A stretch of DNA of 64,000 nucleotides from Bordetella petrii. GTDB taxonomy: Bacteria; Pseudomonadota; Gammaproteobacteria; Burkholderiales; Burkholderiaceae_B. Under the pieces are notes generated by a model, which saw only the letters and a program-made list of their open reading frames with translations, was not told where the DNA came from and did not search any database. The stretch lies in assembly GCF_017356245.1 (NCBI RefSeq), contig NZ_JAFMZZ010000001.1:2366196-2430195 (forward strand), given 5' to 3'. Shown here one piece after another: positions 9,132 through 17,382 of this stretch; position 1 is the stretch's first letter; the number at the start of each line of letters is the position of its first letter. The position numbers were made by a program, and so were the translations under genes.

Positions 9132-10181
9132 CTAGACGACGACCGTCTGTGCCTCGCCGTCCTTCCGGGCAGTGATCTCGCCGATGCGGCTGACGGTCTC
9201 GCCCTGGGCCGCCAGGGTGGCCGCCACCGCATCCGCCTGCGCGGCATCGACCACGATCACCATGCCGATGCCGCAGTTGAAGACGCGGTGCATTTCGTTG
9301 TCGGCCACGCCGCCCTGCTGCTGCAGCCACTGGAACAGCTGCGGCATCTGCCAGGCGTCGCGGTGCAGGCGGGCCGACAGGCCGGACTGCAGGATGCGCG
9401 GCACGTTGTCGAGCAGGCCGCCGCCGGTAATGTGCGCCAGGCCCTTGATGGCGCCCGTGTGCGCCGCCAGCGCGGCCAGCACCTGCTTCACGTAGATGCG
9501 CGTGGGCGCCATCACCACGTCGACCAGCGGCTGGCCGTGGAAGTCCTGGTCGGGACGCGCGCCGGCGCGTTCCAGGATCTTGCGCACCAGCGAATAGCCG
9601 TTGGAATGCGCGCCGCTGGAAGCCAGGCCCAGCACCACGTCGCCCGGCTGGATCGACTTGCCGTCGAGAATGGCGGATTTTTCCACCGCGCCCACCGCGA
9701 AACCGGCCAGGTCGTATTCGCCGTCGGGGTACATGCCGGGCATTTCGGCGGTTTCGCCGCCGATCAGGGCGCAGCCGGCCAGCTCGCAGCCGTGCGCGAT
9801 GCCGCCCACCACCGCGGCCGCCGTATCCACCGACAGCTTGCCGCAGGCGAAGTAATCCAGGAAGAACAGCGGTTCGGCGCCCTGCACCAGGATGTCGTTG
9901 ACGCTCATGGCGACCAGGTCGACGCCCACCGTATCGTGGCGGTTCCATTCGAACGCCAGGCGCAGTTTGGTGCCCACGCCGTCGGTGCCCGACACCAGCA
10001 CGGGCTCGCGATACTTCCCGGGCACCTGGAACAGGGCGCCGAACCCGCCGATGCCGGCCAGCACGCCGGGACGCATGGTGCGCGCAGCCAAAGGCTTGAT
10101 GCGGTCGACCAGGGCGTCGCCCGCGTCGATGTCGACGCCGGCGTCGCGGTACGTCAGGGGGGCGGAAGGTTGAGTAGTCAT
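9132..10181 (-). CDS. purM: Phosphoribosylformylglycinamidine cyclo-ligase (AIR synthetase)
   Basis: PurM makes aminoimidazole ribotide from FGAM using ATP, the fifth step of purine synthesis in the cytosol. The 349-residue product matches the family. It shows [12 protein letters not shown] at the N-terminus, [26 protein letters not shown] and the [13 protein letters not shown] segment, typical of the PurM/ThiL/HypE/SelD ATP-binding fold. The start MTTQPSAP was preferred over an upstream in-frame methionine. It is divergent from hda. Confidence 0.96.
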   Translation of the reverse strand: MTTQPSAPLTYRDAGVDIDAGDALVDRIKPLAARTMRPGVLAGIGGFGALFQVPGKYREPVLVSGTDGVGTKLRLAFEWNRHDTVGVDLVAMSVNDILVQGAEPLFFLDYFACGKLSVDTAAAVVGGIAHGCELAGCALIGGETAEMPGMYPDGEYDLAGFAVGAVEKSAILDGKSIQPGDVVLGLASSGAHSNGYSLVRKILERAGARPDQDFHGQPLVDVVMAPTRIYVKQVLAALAAHTGAIKGLAHITGGGLLDNVPRILQSGLSARLHRDAWQMPQLFQWLQQQGGVADNEMHRVFNCGIGMVIVVDAAQADAVAATLAAQGETVSRIGEITARKDGEAQTVVV

Positions 10182-10318
10182 GAGAAAAACCGTGGGGTAT
10201 GTAACAATTGCAGGGTTTACGGGGTGCCGCGCCAGCATTTTACGATGCCCGGGCGCCTGCTATCGTTCAGCCCGGCCCGCAAGGGCCGCGCCACCCCGCC
10301 CTGTACAGATCGTCACCC

Positions 10319-11020
10319 ATGAATCGCCAGCTGCTGCTCGACGTACTTCCCGCGCCCGCCCCCACGCTGCAGAACTACATCGCCGGATCCAACGGCGAAG
10401 CGCTGGCCGCCGCGCGCGCGCTGGCGCCAGGCCGGGCCCTGTACCTGTGGGGCGCCGCCGGCTGCGGCCGCAGCCACCTGCTGCGCGGGCTGGCCGCCGG
10501 CCCGGGCGCCGTGTATATCGACGCGGCGCAAGGCGCCCAGGCCCTGCGCCGGCTGGCCGACGCCGACTCCGACGCGCCCATGCCGCCGGTGGTGGCCGTG
10601 GACGACGTGCACCGCATGGACGACGCCCGGCAGGCCGGCCTGTTCGCCTTGTACAATCGGTGGCGCGAATGCGCGGCCACCAGCCGCGCATTCGCCTTGG
10701 CAGTGGCCGGCGACCGCGCGCCCCTGTCCATGCCGTTGCGCGAAGACCTGCGCACCCGCCTGGGCTGGGACCTGGTCTTCCGGCTGGAGCCGCTGTCCGA
10801 CGCCGACAAGCGCGCCGCGCTGGCGGCGCAGGCCGCCGAACGCGGCCTGCAGCTGGCGCCCGAAGTCATTCAGTGGATGCTGACCCATCGCGAACGCGAC
10901 ATCCGCAAGCTTGCCGCCCTGCTCGATGCACTAGACCGCTATTCCCTGGCCACCGGCCGGCCCATTACGATTCCGCTGCTGCGCGCCATGCTGGCAGACC
11001 CCGATACACAAACGCCATGA
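10319..11020 (+). CDS. hda: DnaA regulatory inactivator Hda
   Basis: Hda is a DnaA-like AAA+ protein that, with the DNA-loaded beta clamp, promotes hydrolysis of DnaA-ATP and so prevents re-initiation of replication. The 233-residue product starts MNRQLLLDVLPAP, matching the hydrophobic clamp-binding N-terminus of the family. It has a nucleotide-binding segment LWGAAGCGRSHLL (about 42-54, Lys replaced by Arg as in other Hda proteins), a Walker B AVDDVHRM and the ERDIRKLAALLDALD helix. Its stop overlaps the next start (ATGA). Confidence 0.9.
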   Translation: MNRQLLLDVLPAPAPTLQNYIAGSNGEALAAARALAPGRALYLWGAAGCGRSHLLRGLAAGPGAVYIDAAQGAQALRRLADADSDAPMPPVVAVDDVHRMDDARQAGLFALYNRWRECAATSRAFALAVAGDRAPLSMPLREDLRTRLGWDLVFRLEPLSDADKRAALAAQAAERGLQLAPEVIQWMLTHRERDIRKLAALLDALDRYSLATGRPITIPLLRAMLADPDTQTP

Positions 11021-11715
11021 CGCCCCGACGACTCGCGCTGTTCGACCTGGACCACACGCTGCTGCCTCTGGACAGCGACTACCAGTGGGCCGATTTCCTG
11101 GCGCGAACCGGGCGCGCCGGCGACCCCGACGAAGCGCGCCGCCGCAACGACGACCTGATGGTGCGCTACAACCAGGGCCAGCTTACGGCGGACCAGGCGG
11201 CCGAGTTCATGCTGGGCCTGCTGGCCGCGCACACGCCGTTCGACCTGGCCGCCTGGCACGAAGAATTCATGGCGCAGGTCGTGCGCCCCGACATCACCCC
11301 GCAAGCCCTGCGGCTGGTCGAACAGCACCTGGCGGCCGGCGACCTGTGCGCGCTGGTCACGGCCACCAACAGCTTCGTCACCGCGCCCATCGCACGCGCC
11401 TTCGGCGTGCCGCACCTGATCGCCACCAACCCCGAATACCGCAACGGCCGCTACACCGGCCGCATCGACGGCACGCCCAGCTTCAAAGAAGGCAAGGTCG
11501 TGCGCGTCAACCAGTGGCTGGCCGGCATGGGGCTGGCCCTTGCGGATTTCTCCGAATCGTTCTTTTATAGCGATTCGGTCAACGACGTACCGCTGCTCGA
11601 GGCCGTCAGCCGGCCGGTGGCGGCCAATCCCAGCCCGTCGCTGCGCGAAATCGCGCGCGCGCGCGGCTGGCAGGTGCTCGACCTGTTCGAGCACATGGAA
11701 GACGCAAAATCCTAA
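11017..11715 (+). CDS. HAD-superfamily hydrolase, subfamily IB (phosphoserine phosphatase-like)
   Basis: The 232-residue protein has the HAD motifs LFDLDHTLL (nucleophile Asp, residues 8-16), VTATNSFVTAPIA (motif II Thr), a conserved Lys in FKEGKVVRVN, and FFYSDSVNDVPLLE (motif IV Asp pair). This is the HAD-IB pattern also found in SerB. The natural substrate is unknown and a phosphomonoesterase role is inferred. It overlaps hda by four bases and abuts pcnB, so all three are probably cotranscribed. Confidence 0.88.
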   Translation: MTPRRLALFDLDHTLLPLDSDYQWADFLARTGRAGDPDEARRRNDDLMVRYNQGQLTADQAAEFMLGLLAAHTPFDLAAWHEEFMAQVVRPDITPQALRLVEQHLAAGDLCALVTATNSFVTAPIARAFGVPHLIATNPEYRNGRYTGRIDGTPSFKEGKVVRVNQWLAGMGLALADFSESFFYSDSVNDVPLLEAVSRPVAANPSPSLREIARARGWQVLDLFEHMEDAKS

Positions 11716-13071
11716 ATGATCACCGACACCATAAAAAAATTCGTCGGCCGGCTGTTCATGCCGGCTGCCCGGGGACCCCAGCGCATTCCGCGCGACAAGC
11801 ACGGCATCGACCGCCGCAACGTTTCGCGCCATGCCATCAAGGTCTGTGAAGTGCTGCGCCAGCACGGCTATTCGGCCTACATCGTGGGCGGCGCCGTGCG
11901 CGACCTGATCGTGGGCCTGGAGCCCAAGGATTTCGACGTGGCCACCAATGCCACGCCCGAGCAGATCCGCCCGCTGTTCCGGCGCGCCCGCATCATCGGC
12001 CGGCGCTTCCAGCTGGTGCACGTGGTGTTCGGCCAGGAAATCATCGAAACCTCCACCTTCCGGGCCCCCGCCTCGCAAGACCAGGAAACCGACGAGCACG
12101 GCCGCATCCTGCGCGACAACGTGTTCGGCAGCCACGAAGAAGATGCCGCGCGGCGCGATTTCACCATGAACGCGCTGTACTACGATCCGCACACCGAAGA
12201 AGTCATCGACTACCACCAGGGCGTGCAAGACCTGAAAAAACGCCAGGTGCGCATCATCGGCGACCCGGTCCAGCGCTACCGCGAAGACCCGGTGCGCATG
12301 CTGCGCGCCGTGCGTTTCGCGGCCAAGCTCAACGGCAGCATCGACCCGGCCACGCGCAAGCCCATCGGCACCATGGCATCGCTGATCGAGAACGTGCCGG
12401 CCTCGCGCCTGTTCGACGAAATGCTCAAGCTGCTGACCTGCGGCCACGCCATGGACTGCCTGCGCCAGCTGCGCGCCGACGGCCTGCACCACGGCCTGCT
12501 GCCGCTGCTGGACGTGGTGCTGGAACAGCCCGGCGGCGAGCACTTCGTGGAACTGGCGCTGGAACGCACCGACTCGCGCGTGCGCGCCGGCAAGAGCATC
12601 AGCCCCAGCTTCCTGTTCGCGTCGCTGCTGTGGCAGCAAGTGGAATCGCGCTGGAAGCAGCTGCGCGCACAGGGCGAGCATTCCGTCCCCGCCCTGGTGC
12701 ACGCCGCCGATTCGGTGCTGGACGAACAAACCGAGAAACTGGCCATCCAGCGCCGGTTTTCATCGGACATGCGTGAAATCTGGTTCATGCAGCCGCGCTT
12801 CGAGCGCCGCATGGGCAAGACTATCTACCGCATGATCGAACAGCCGCGTTTCCGCGCGGCCTGCGACTTCCTGCAGTTGCGCGCCGCCGCGGGCGAGTTC
12901 GACAGCGTGCTGGCCCAGTGGTGGATGGACCTGGCCAACGGCGACGACGCCACCCGCGCCGACATGATCGAAGAACTGGCCCGCCTGCCGCGCGATCCGG
13001 CCGAAGCCAGCGCCCCGCGCAAGCGCCGCCGCCGTCCGCGCCGCCCCGCCGCGCCGCACGCAGCCGAATGA
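11716..13071 (+). CDS. pcnB: Poly(A) polymerase PcnB
   Basis: PcnB adds 3' poly(A) tails that tag RNAs for decay. The 451-residue protein has the class II nucleotidyltransferase head: GGAVRDL (about 58), the catalytic DFDVATNA (about 73), GRRFQLVHV and RRDFTMNAL. The tRNA-NT-like body follows, and then an Arg/Pro-rich tail (PRKRRRRPRRP) typical of poly(A) polymerases rather than CCA enzymes. The ATG directly follows the TAA of the HAD gene, with no spacer. The stop overlaps the folK start. Confidence 0.93.
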   Translation: MITDTIKKFVGRLFMPAARGPQRIPRDKHGIDRRNVSRHAIKVCEVLRQHGYSAYIVGGAVRDLIVGLEPKDFDVATNATPEQIRPLFRRARIIGRRFQLVHVVFGQEIIETSTFRAPASQDQETDEHGRILRDNVFGSHEEDAARRDFTMNALYYDPHTEEVIDYHQGVQDLKKRQVRIIGDPVQRYREDPVRMLRAVRFAAKLNGSIDPATRKPIGTMASLIENVPASRLFDEMLKLLTCGHAMDCLRQLRADGLHHGLLPLLDVVLEQPGGEHFVELALERTDSRVRAGKSISPSFLFASLLWQQVESRWKQLRAQGEHSVPALVHAADSVLDEQTEKLAIQRRFSSDMREIWFMQPRFERRMGKTIYRMIEQPRFRAACDFLQLRAAAGEFDSVLAQWWMDLANGDDATRADMIEELARLPRDPAEASAPRKRRRRPRRPAAPHAAE

Positions 13072-13553
13072 TGCCGGCGGTGCGCGCCTACGTCGGCCTG
13101 GGCGCCAATCTGGGCGACGCGCCGGCCACGCTGCGCACCGTACTGCAAGAACTGGCCGCCACGCCGGGCATCCTGGCCTGCCGGCCTTCCGGTTTTTACC
13201 GCAGCGCGCCGGTCGATGCCGCCGGCCCGGATTTCATCAATGCGGTGGCAGCCGTCGACACCACTCTGGCGCCGCTGGCCCTGCTGGACGCACTGCAGGA
13301 ACTGGAAAACCGCCACGGCCGCCTGCGCCCCTACAAGAACGCCCCGCGCACGCTCGACCTGGACCTGCTGCTGTACGGCGACACAGTCATGGATACGCCG
13401 CGGCTGATCCTGCCCCATCCGCGCATGCACCAGCGCGCTTTCGTGCTGGCGCCGCTGGGCGAACTGGCGCCCGGCCTGGCGCTGCCGCAAGGACCGCTGC
13501 GCACGCTGCTGGCGCAGCTGGCAGACCAGACGATCGAACGGCTGCCCGATTGA
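13068..13553 (+). CDS. folK: 2-amino-4-hydroxy-6-hydroxymethyldihydropteridine diphosphokinase
   Basis: HPPK transfers pyrophosphate from ATP to the pterin in folate synthesis. The 161-residue product shows YVGLGANLGD near the N-terminus, FYRSAPVD, the NAPRTLDLDLLLYGD catalytic region with the metal-binding DxD, and HPRMHQRAFVLAPL. Two adjacent ATG codons (13068 and 13071) overlap the pcnB stop. pcnB-folK is a conserved proteobacterial pair. The gene is followed at once by a palindrome at 13565-13597. Confidence 0.95.
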   Translation: MMPAVRAYVGLGANLGDAPATLRTVLQELAATPGILACRPSGFYRSAPVDAAGPDFINAVAAVDTTLAPLALLDALQELENRHGRLRPYKNAPRTLDLDLLLYGDTVMDTPRLILPHPRMHQRAFVLAPLGELAPGLALPQGPLRTLLAQLADQTIERLPD

Positions 13554-13564
13554 AATTGCCGACA

Positions 13565-13597
13565 AGGTGTCTGACTCCCGCAGGGTGTCAGACACCT
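13565..13597. repeat. Single GGTGTC/GACACC palindrome between folK and the lyase gene
   Basis: AGGTGTCTGACTCCCGCAGG closes with GTGTCAGACACCT, a 13-bp stem identical in sequence to the one at 866-897. It lies between the convergent folK and CitE-like genes, consistent with a bidirectional terminator, although no T-run follows. Confidence 0.7.
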
Positions 13598-13609
13598 GAA
13601 ACTGGCGGC

Positions 13610-14443
13610 CTAGGATTGTTCGCCGGCGCGCTGCAGCAGCTGGCGGGCCCGTGCGATGACGGGCGCGTCGACCATCTTGCCTTCCAGCATGAAGGTGCCG
13701 GCGCCGCTGTCGCGGTGCACGGCCACCACCCGGCGCGCCCATTCGAGGTCGGCCGCCGGCGGCGCGAAGGCGCCGTGGATGATGCCCACCTGGGTGGGAT
13801 GGATGCACAGCATGCCGCCAAACCCCATGTCGCGCGCGCGCAGGGCGGCCGCCCGCATGCCGGCGGTGTCTTGCACGCCCGGGAACACGCCGTCGAGCGC
13901 CGGCGCCAGGCCGGCGGCGCGGCTGCGCAGCAGCACCTGCACGCGGGCGTGGTCCAGCACCACCCCGGCGCCTTCGGAATCGGTGGTCAGGCCGAGGTCG
14001 AGCCCGTAGTCGAGACTGCCGAACGCCAGGCGCTGCACGCCCGGCGTGGCGGCGATTTCGGCCGTATTGAGGATGCCTTCGGCGGTTTCCAGGATGGGCA
14101 CGATGTCGATGCCGGTTTGCGCGGCATGCCGCACGTGCGCCTGGGTTTCGGCCTTGGGCAGCACGATGGCCGCCACGCCCGGGTGGTTGCGGCAGGCCTT
14201 GAGGTCGTCGTCGTGCCAGGCGGTGGAGGCATCGTTGATGCGCACCCACAGGCGCGCGTCGGGGTGGGTGCCCAGGAAATCGCACAGGGCTTCGCGGGCG
14301 CTGTCTTTGGCCAGGTGCTCGACCGCGTCTTCGAGGTCGACGATGACGGTATCGGCGCCGCTGGCCAGCGCCTTGGGAATGCGCTCGGGCCGGCTGGCCG
14401 GCACGAACAGGGCAGTACGGACGGTACGGGCTATGGCTTGCAT
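13610..14443 (-). CDS. CitE-like CoA-ester lyase (candidate (S)-citramalyl-CoA lyase)
   Basis: The 277-residue protein is a CitE/HpcH-type TIM barrel: RTALFVPASRPERI at the N-terminus, DTVIVDLEDAV (metal-binding Glu/Asp), LWVRIND, IVLPKAE, PILETAEGIL (second metal Glu) and GMLCIHPTQV. The family cleaves malyl-, citramalyl- or citryl-CoA type esters. Its stop is 3' and its start overlaps the CoA-transferase stop by one base. The MaoC/HTD2-like hydratase is next to that. The set matches the Ict-Ich-Ccl itaconate pathway, which would make this the lyase yielding acetyl-CoA and pyruvate. The substrate is inferred. Confidence 0.85.
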   Translation of the reverse strand: MQAIARTVRTALFVPASRPERIPKALASGADTVIVDLEDAVEHLAKDSAREALCDFLGTHPDARLWVRINDASTAWHDDDLKACRNHPGVAAIVLPKAETQAHVRHAAQTGIDIVPILETAEGILNTAEIAATPGVQRLAFGSLDYGLDLGLTTDSEGAGVVLDHARVQVLLRSRAAGLAPALDGVFPGVQDTAGMRAAALRARDMGFGGMLCIHPTQVGIIHGAFAPPAADLEWARRVVAVHRDSGAGTFMLEGKMVDAPVIARARQLLQRAGEQS

Positions 14444-15639
14444 TACACGACCTCGGCGGCACGCAGGCGCGCCACGTCTTCGGGCGCGTACCCCAACGAT
14501 GCTAGCACCGCATCGGTGTTTTCGCCCACTGCCGGCACCGGACCCATGCGCGGCGCGAAGGCGTTGCTGGAAGCCGGCGGCAGCAGCGCGGGCAGCGTGC
14601 CGGCCGGGCTGTCGATTTCGCGCCAGCGCTGGCGCGCCTGCAGCTGCGGGTGGGCCCAGACGTCTTTCATTTCGTTGACGCGGGCATTGGCGATTTGCGC
14701 GGTTTCGAGGCGGTCGGTGACCTGGTCGATGGTCAGCCCGGCGAAGGCCTGCACGATCAGGGCGCGCAGCGCGTCGCGGTTGGCGGCGCGGCGCGAATTG
14801 GACGAGAAGCGTTCGTCGTCGGCCAGTTCGGGCTGGCCCAGCACGCGGTCGCAGAACACGCGCCATTCGCGTTCGTTCTGCAGGCCCAGCATGATGGTGG
14901 CGCCGTCGCCCACCGGGAACGGGCCGTACGGATAGATGCTGGCATGCGCCGCGCCCGCGCGCATGGGCGGGGAGGCGCCGTCGAAGGCGTAGTACAGCGG
15001 ATAGCCCATCCATTCGACCATGCTTTCGAGCATGGAGACGTCGAGCCGGCTGCCCAGGCCGGTGCGCTGGCGCAGCAGCAGCGCGTTCAGGATGGACGAA
15101 TAGGCGTACATGCCGGCGGCGATGTCGGAAATGGAGCAGCCGGCCTTGGCGGGCTCTTGCCCCGAGCCGGTAACGGACACGAAGCCGCTTTCGCTCTGGA
15201 TGAGCAGGTCGTAGGCCTTTTTGCGCTCGTACGGGCCGCCCAGGCCGTAGCCGGAGATGTCGCACACGATCAGGCGCGGATGCCTGGCATGCAGGGTGTC
15301 GAACGACAGGCCCAGGCGGTCGGCGGCGCCGGGGGCCAGGTTCTGCACCAGGACGTCGGCCGATTCGAGCAGGCGCTGCATGACTTCGGCGGCCTGGGGG
15401 TGCTTCAGGTCGAGGGTAAGGCTTTCTTTCGAGCGGTTGGTCCAGACGAAATGCGAGGACAGGCCCCGCACGCGCTCGTCGTAGCCGCGGGCGAAGTCGC
15501 CCGCGCCGGGGCGTTCGATCTTGATGACGCGCGCGCCCATGTCGGCAAGCTGGCGCGTGCAGAACGGGGCGGCGATGGCATGTTCGAGGCTGACGACGGT
15601 GATGCCGTCGAGCGGGCGGACAGACGTGGGCGCGCTCAT
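14443..15639 (-). CDS. CaiB/BaiF (class III) CoA-transferase, candidate itaconate CoA-transferase
   Basis: The 398-residue product has the class III CoA-transferase pattern: LDGITVVSLEHAIAAPFCTRQLADMGARVIKIE at the N-terminus, NRSKESLTLDLK, the FG-rich SGYGLGGPY region and AKAGCSISDIAAGMYAY, whose Asp is expected to form the covalent acyl intermediate. It moves CoA between two carboxylates in the cytosol. Its stop overlaps the CitE-like lyase start and its start overlaps the hydratase stop by four bases. Acting before a hydratase and a citramalyl-CoA-type lyase, it would plausibly activate itaconate or a related C5 diacid. Confidence 0.86.
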   Translation of the reverse strand: MSAPTSVRPLDGITVVSLEHAIAAPFCTRQLADMGARVIKIERPGAGDFARGYDERVRGLSSHFVWTNRSKESLTLDLKHPQAAEVMQRLLESADVLVQNLAPGAADRLGLSFDTLHARHPRLIVCDISGYGLGGPYERKKAYDLLIQSESGFVSVTGSGQEPAKAGCSISDIAAGMYAYSSILNALLLRQRTGLGSRLDVSMLESMVEWMGYPLYYAFDGASPPMRAGAAHASIYPYGPFPVGDGATIMLGLQNEREWRVFCDRVLGQPELADDERFSSNSRRAANRDALRALIVQAFAGLTIDQVTDRLETAQIANARVNEMKDVWAHPQLQARQRWREIDSPAGTLPALLPPASSNAFAPRMGPVPAVGENTDAVLASLGYAPEDVARLRAAEVV

Positions 15640-16466
15640 GCGGAAAACCTCAGCTGCGCCTGGTGCGCCAGGGTGCCGTCTTGTTCGGCCCACAACTGGG
15701 CCAGGCCGGCTTCGTCGATGCGGCCGGCCACGTCGAAGGGCTTGGGCGCGATCAGGGGCCGCAGGCCGCGGTACGACAGGTGTTCGAGCCGCGCCGACGG
15801 ATGGGCGCCGCGGAACGCGGCGACCATCAGGGTGGCGATCATGGGGCCGTGCACCACCAGGCCCGGATAGCCTTCGGTGCCCGTGACGTAGGGGTGGTCG
15901 TAGTGGATGCGGTGGCCGTTGAAGGTAACGGCCGAATAGCGGAACAGCAGGACCGGCGACGGGTCGACCGGCTGGCGCCACTGCGAGGCGGGCGGCGCGT
16001 CGGTGCCCGCCAGCTTGGGCGGCGACGGCTGGCGGTAGACGATGTCTTGTTCTTCCTGGATGGCCAGCACGCCGTCCTGGTGGTATTCGTGGCGCACGGT
16101 GACGAACAGCAGCGCGCCGGTGCGGCCGGTTTTCTCGCGCACGTCGGCCACCGTGGAACGGCGTTCGGCCGGCACGCCCACGCGCAGCGGCGCATGGAAG
16201 GCCACGCGGCCGCCCGCCCACATGCGGTTGCGGTCGTCGGCGGGCGGCAGGAAGCCGCCGCGCGCCGGGTGGCCGTCGGCGCCCACGCCTTCCATGCCCA
16301 CCGGGGTGATGAAGAAGGCCCAGTGCCACAGCGGCGGCAGGGGCGCCCCGGCGGCCGGCGCGGGCTCGCCCAGGGTGGCGGCGATGCGCGCGGCGTGGCC
16401 GGCGTCGAGGTTGTCGGCCACGGACTCGCCGCGGCCGATCCAGGCCGCGGGGTTGGAAGACGTCAT
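15636..16466 (-). CDS. MaoC/HTD2-like acyl-CoA hydratase (candidate itaconyl-CoA hydratase)
   Basis: The 276-residue protein has an FAS1-type N-terminal hot-dog domain (LPPLWHWAFFITPVGMEGVGADGHPARGGF as spaced motifs) and a C-terminal half with NGHRIHYDHPYVTGTEGYPGLVVHGP. That is the hydratase signature with the catalytic Asp/His pair. Relatives include mesaconyl-C4-CoA hydratase and RipB/Ich of the itaconate pathway. It overlaps the CoA-transferase by four bases. The role of hydrating itaconyl- or mesaconyl-CoA to citramalyl-CoA is inferred from the operon. A gap of 118 bases separates it from the enoyl-CoA hydratase gene upstream. Confidence 0.84.
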   Translation of the reverse strand: MTSSNPAAWIGRGESVADNLDAGHAARIAATLGEPAPAAGAPLPPLWHWAFFITPVGMEGVGADGHPARGGFLPPADDRNRMWAGGRVAFHAPLRVGVPAERRSTVADVREKTGRTGALLFVTVRHEYHQDGVLAIQEEQDIVYRQPSPPKLAGTDAPPASQWRQPVDPSPVLLFRYSAVTFNGHRIHYDHPYVTGTEGYPGLVVHGPMIATLMVAAFRGAHPSARLEHLSYRGLRPLIAPKPFDVAGRIDEAGLAQLWAEQDGTLAHQAQLRFSA

Positions 16467-16584
16467 GTTGGGTTCCTTGGCAGTGTCGTTGCAGCCGCAA
16501 GAATGCCTCGCCCCTCCGGATTTGTGAATTCGTATTTCTACAAGACCGGGTTCAAGAGGCCGGAATCCACCCCGCCCGGCCGCC

Positions 16585-17382
16585 CTATTTGCCCTGGAAC
16601 GCCGGCGGCCGCTTCTCGGCGAAGGCGCGCATGCCTTCCAGGTAGTCGTCGGTATAGCCCAGCTGCTGCTGCAGGTCGCATTCCAGGTCGAACTGCTGCG
16701 CCAGGGTATTGCCGCTGGAGGCCTGCAGGGCCTGCTTGGTGGCGGCATAGGCCCGCGTGGGCCCGCCGGCCAGCGTGGCCACCACCTGGGCCCGGGTGGC
16801 GTCGAACTCGGCATCGGGTATGCAGCGCCAGATCAGGCCCCACTGCTCGGCCTGGCGCGCCGATACCGTATCGCCGAACAGGGCCGCCCCCATGGCGCGC
16901 GCCGAACCCACCAGGCGCGGCAGGAACCAGGTTCCGCCGGCATCGGGCAGCAGGCCGATCTTGCTGAAGGCCTGGATGAAGCGCGCCGATTCCACCGCAT
17001 AGACCACGTCGCAGGCGAATACCAGGCTGGCGCCCGCCCCCGCCGCCACGCCATTGACCAGGCAGACCACCGGCACCGGCAGCGCCCGCAGGCGCAGGAT
17101 CAGCGGGCGGTAGAAATTGCGCAGCCCTTCGCTGAGATCGCGGCGCTGGCCGGCCGGCAGCGGCTTGCGCTCGCCCAGGTCCTGGCCGGCGCAGAAACCG
17201 CGCCCGGCCCCGGTCAGCACCAGGCCGCGCAGCCCGTCGCAGGCTTCGAGCGTATCCAGGGCGCGCGCCAGCTCGGCGTGCATGGCGGCCGTGAAGCTGT
17301 TGAGCCGGTCGGGGCGGTTCAGGGTGATGATGCCCACGCCGTCTTCCAGCGTGAAGCGGATCTGTTCGTATGCCTGGGTCAT
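16585..17382 (-). CDS. Enoyl-CoA hydratase/isomerase, PaaG-like
   Basis: The 265-residue crotonase-fold protein closely resembles PaaG: LNRPDRLNSFTAAMH, LTGAGRGFCAGQDL (oxyanion hole), NGVAAGAGASL, FSKIGLLPDAGGTWFLPRLVG with the catalytic Asp position, and a C-terminal FAEKRPPAFQGK. PaaG isomerises a ring-epoxide CoA ester in phenylacetate degradation. No other paa gene lies nearby, so here it may act on another enoyl-CoA. It overlaps the upstream acyl-CoA dehydrogenase by four bases, in the same operon. Confidence 0.88.
   Translation of the reverse strand: MTQAYEQIRFTLEDGVGIITLNRPDRLNSFTAAMHAELARALDTLEACDGLRGLVLTGAGRGFCAGQDLGERKPLPAGQRRDLSEGLRNFYRPLILRLRALPVPVVCLVNGVAAGAGASLVFACDVVYAVESARFIQAFSKIGLLPDAGGTWFLPRLVGSARAMGAALFGDTVSARQAEQWGLIWRCIPDAEFDATRAQVVATLAGGPTRAYAATKQALQASSGNTLAQQFDLECDLQQQLGYTDDYLEGMRAFAEKRPPAFQGK

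Noticed and set aside
16585..17382. Phenylacetate (paa) pathway assignment from the PaaG-like enzyme
   Set aside because: No other paa genes (epoxidase, ligase, thiolase) are nearby, and the operon partners are acyl-CoA dehydrogenases and a citramalyl-type lyase.
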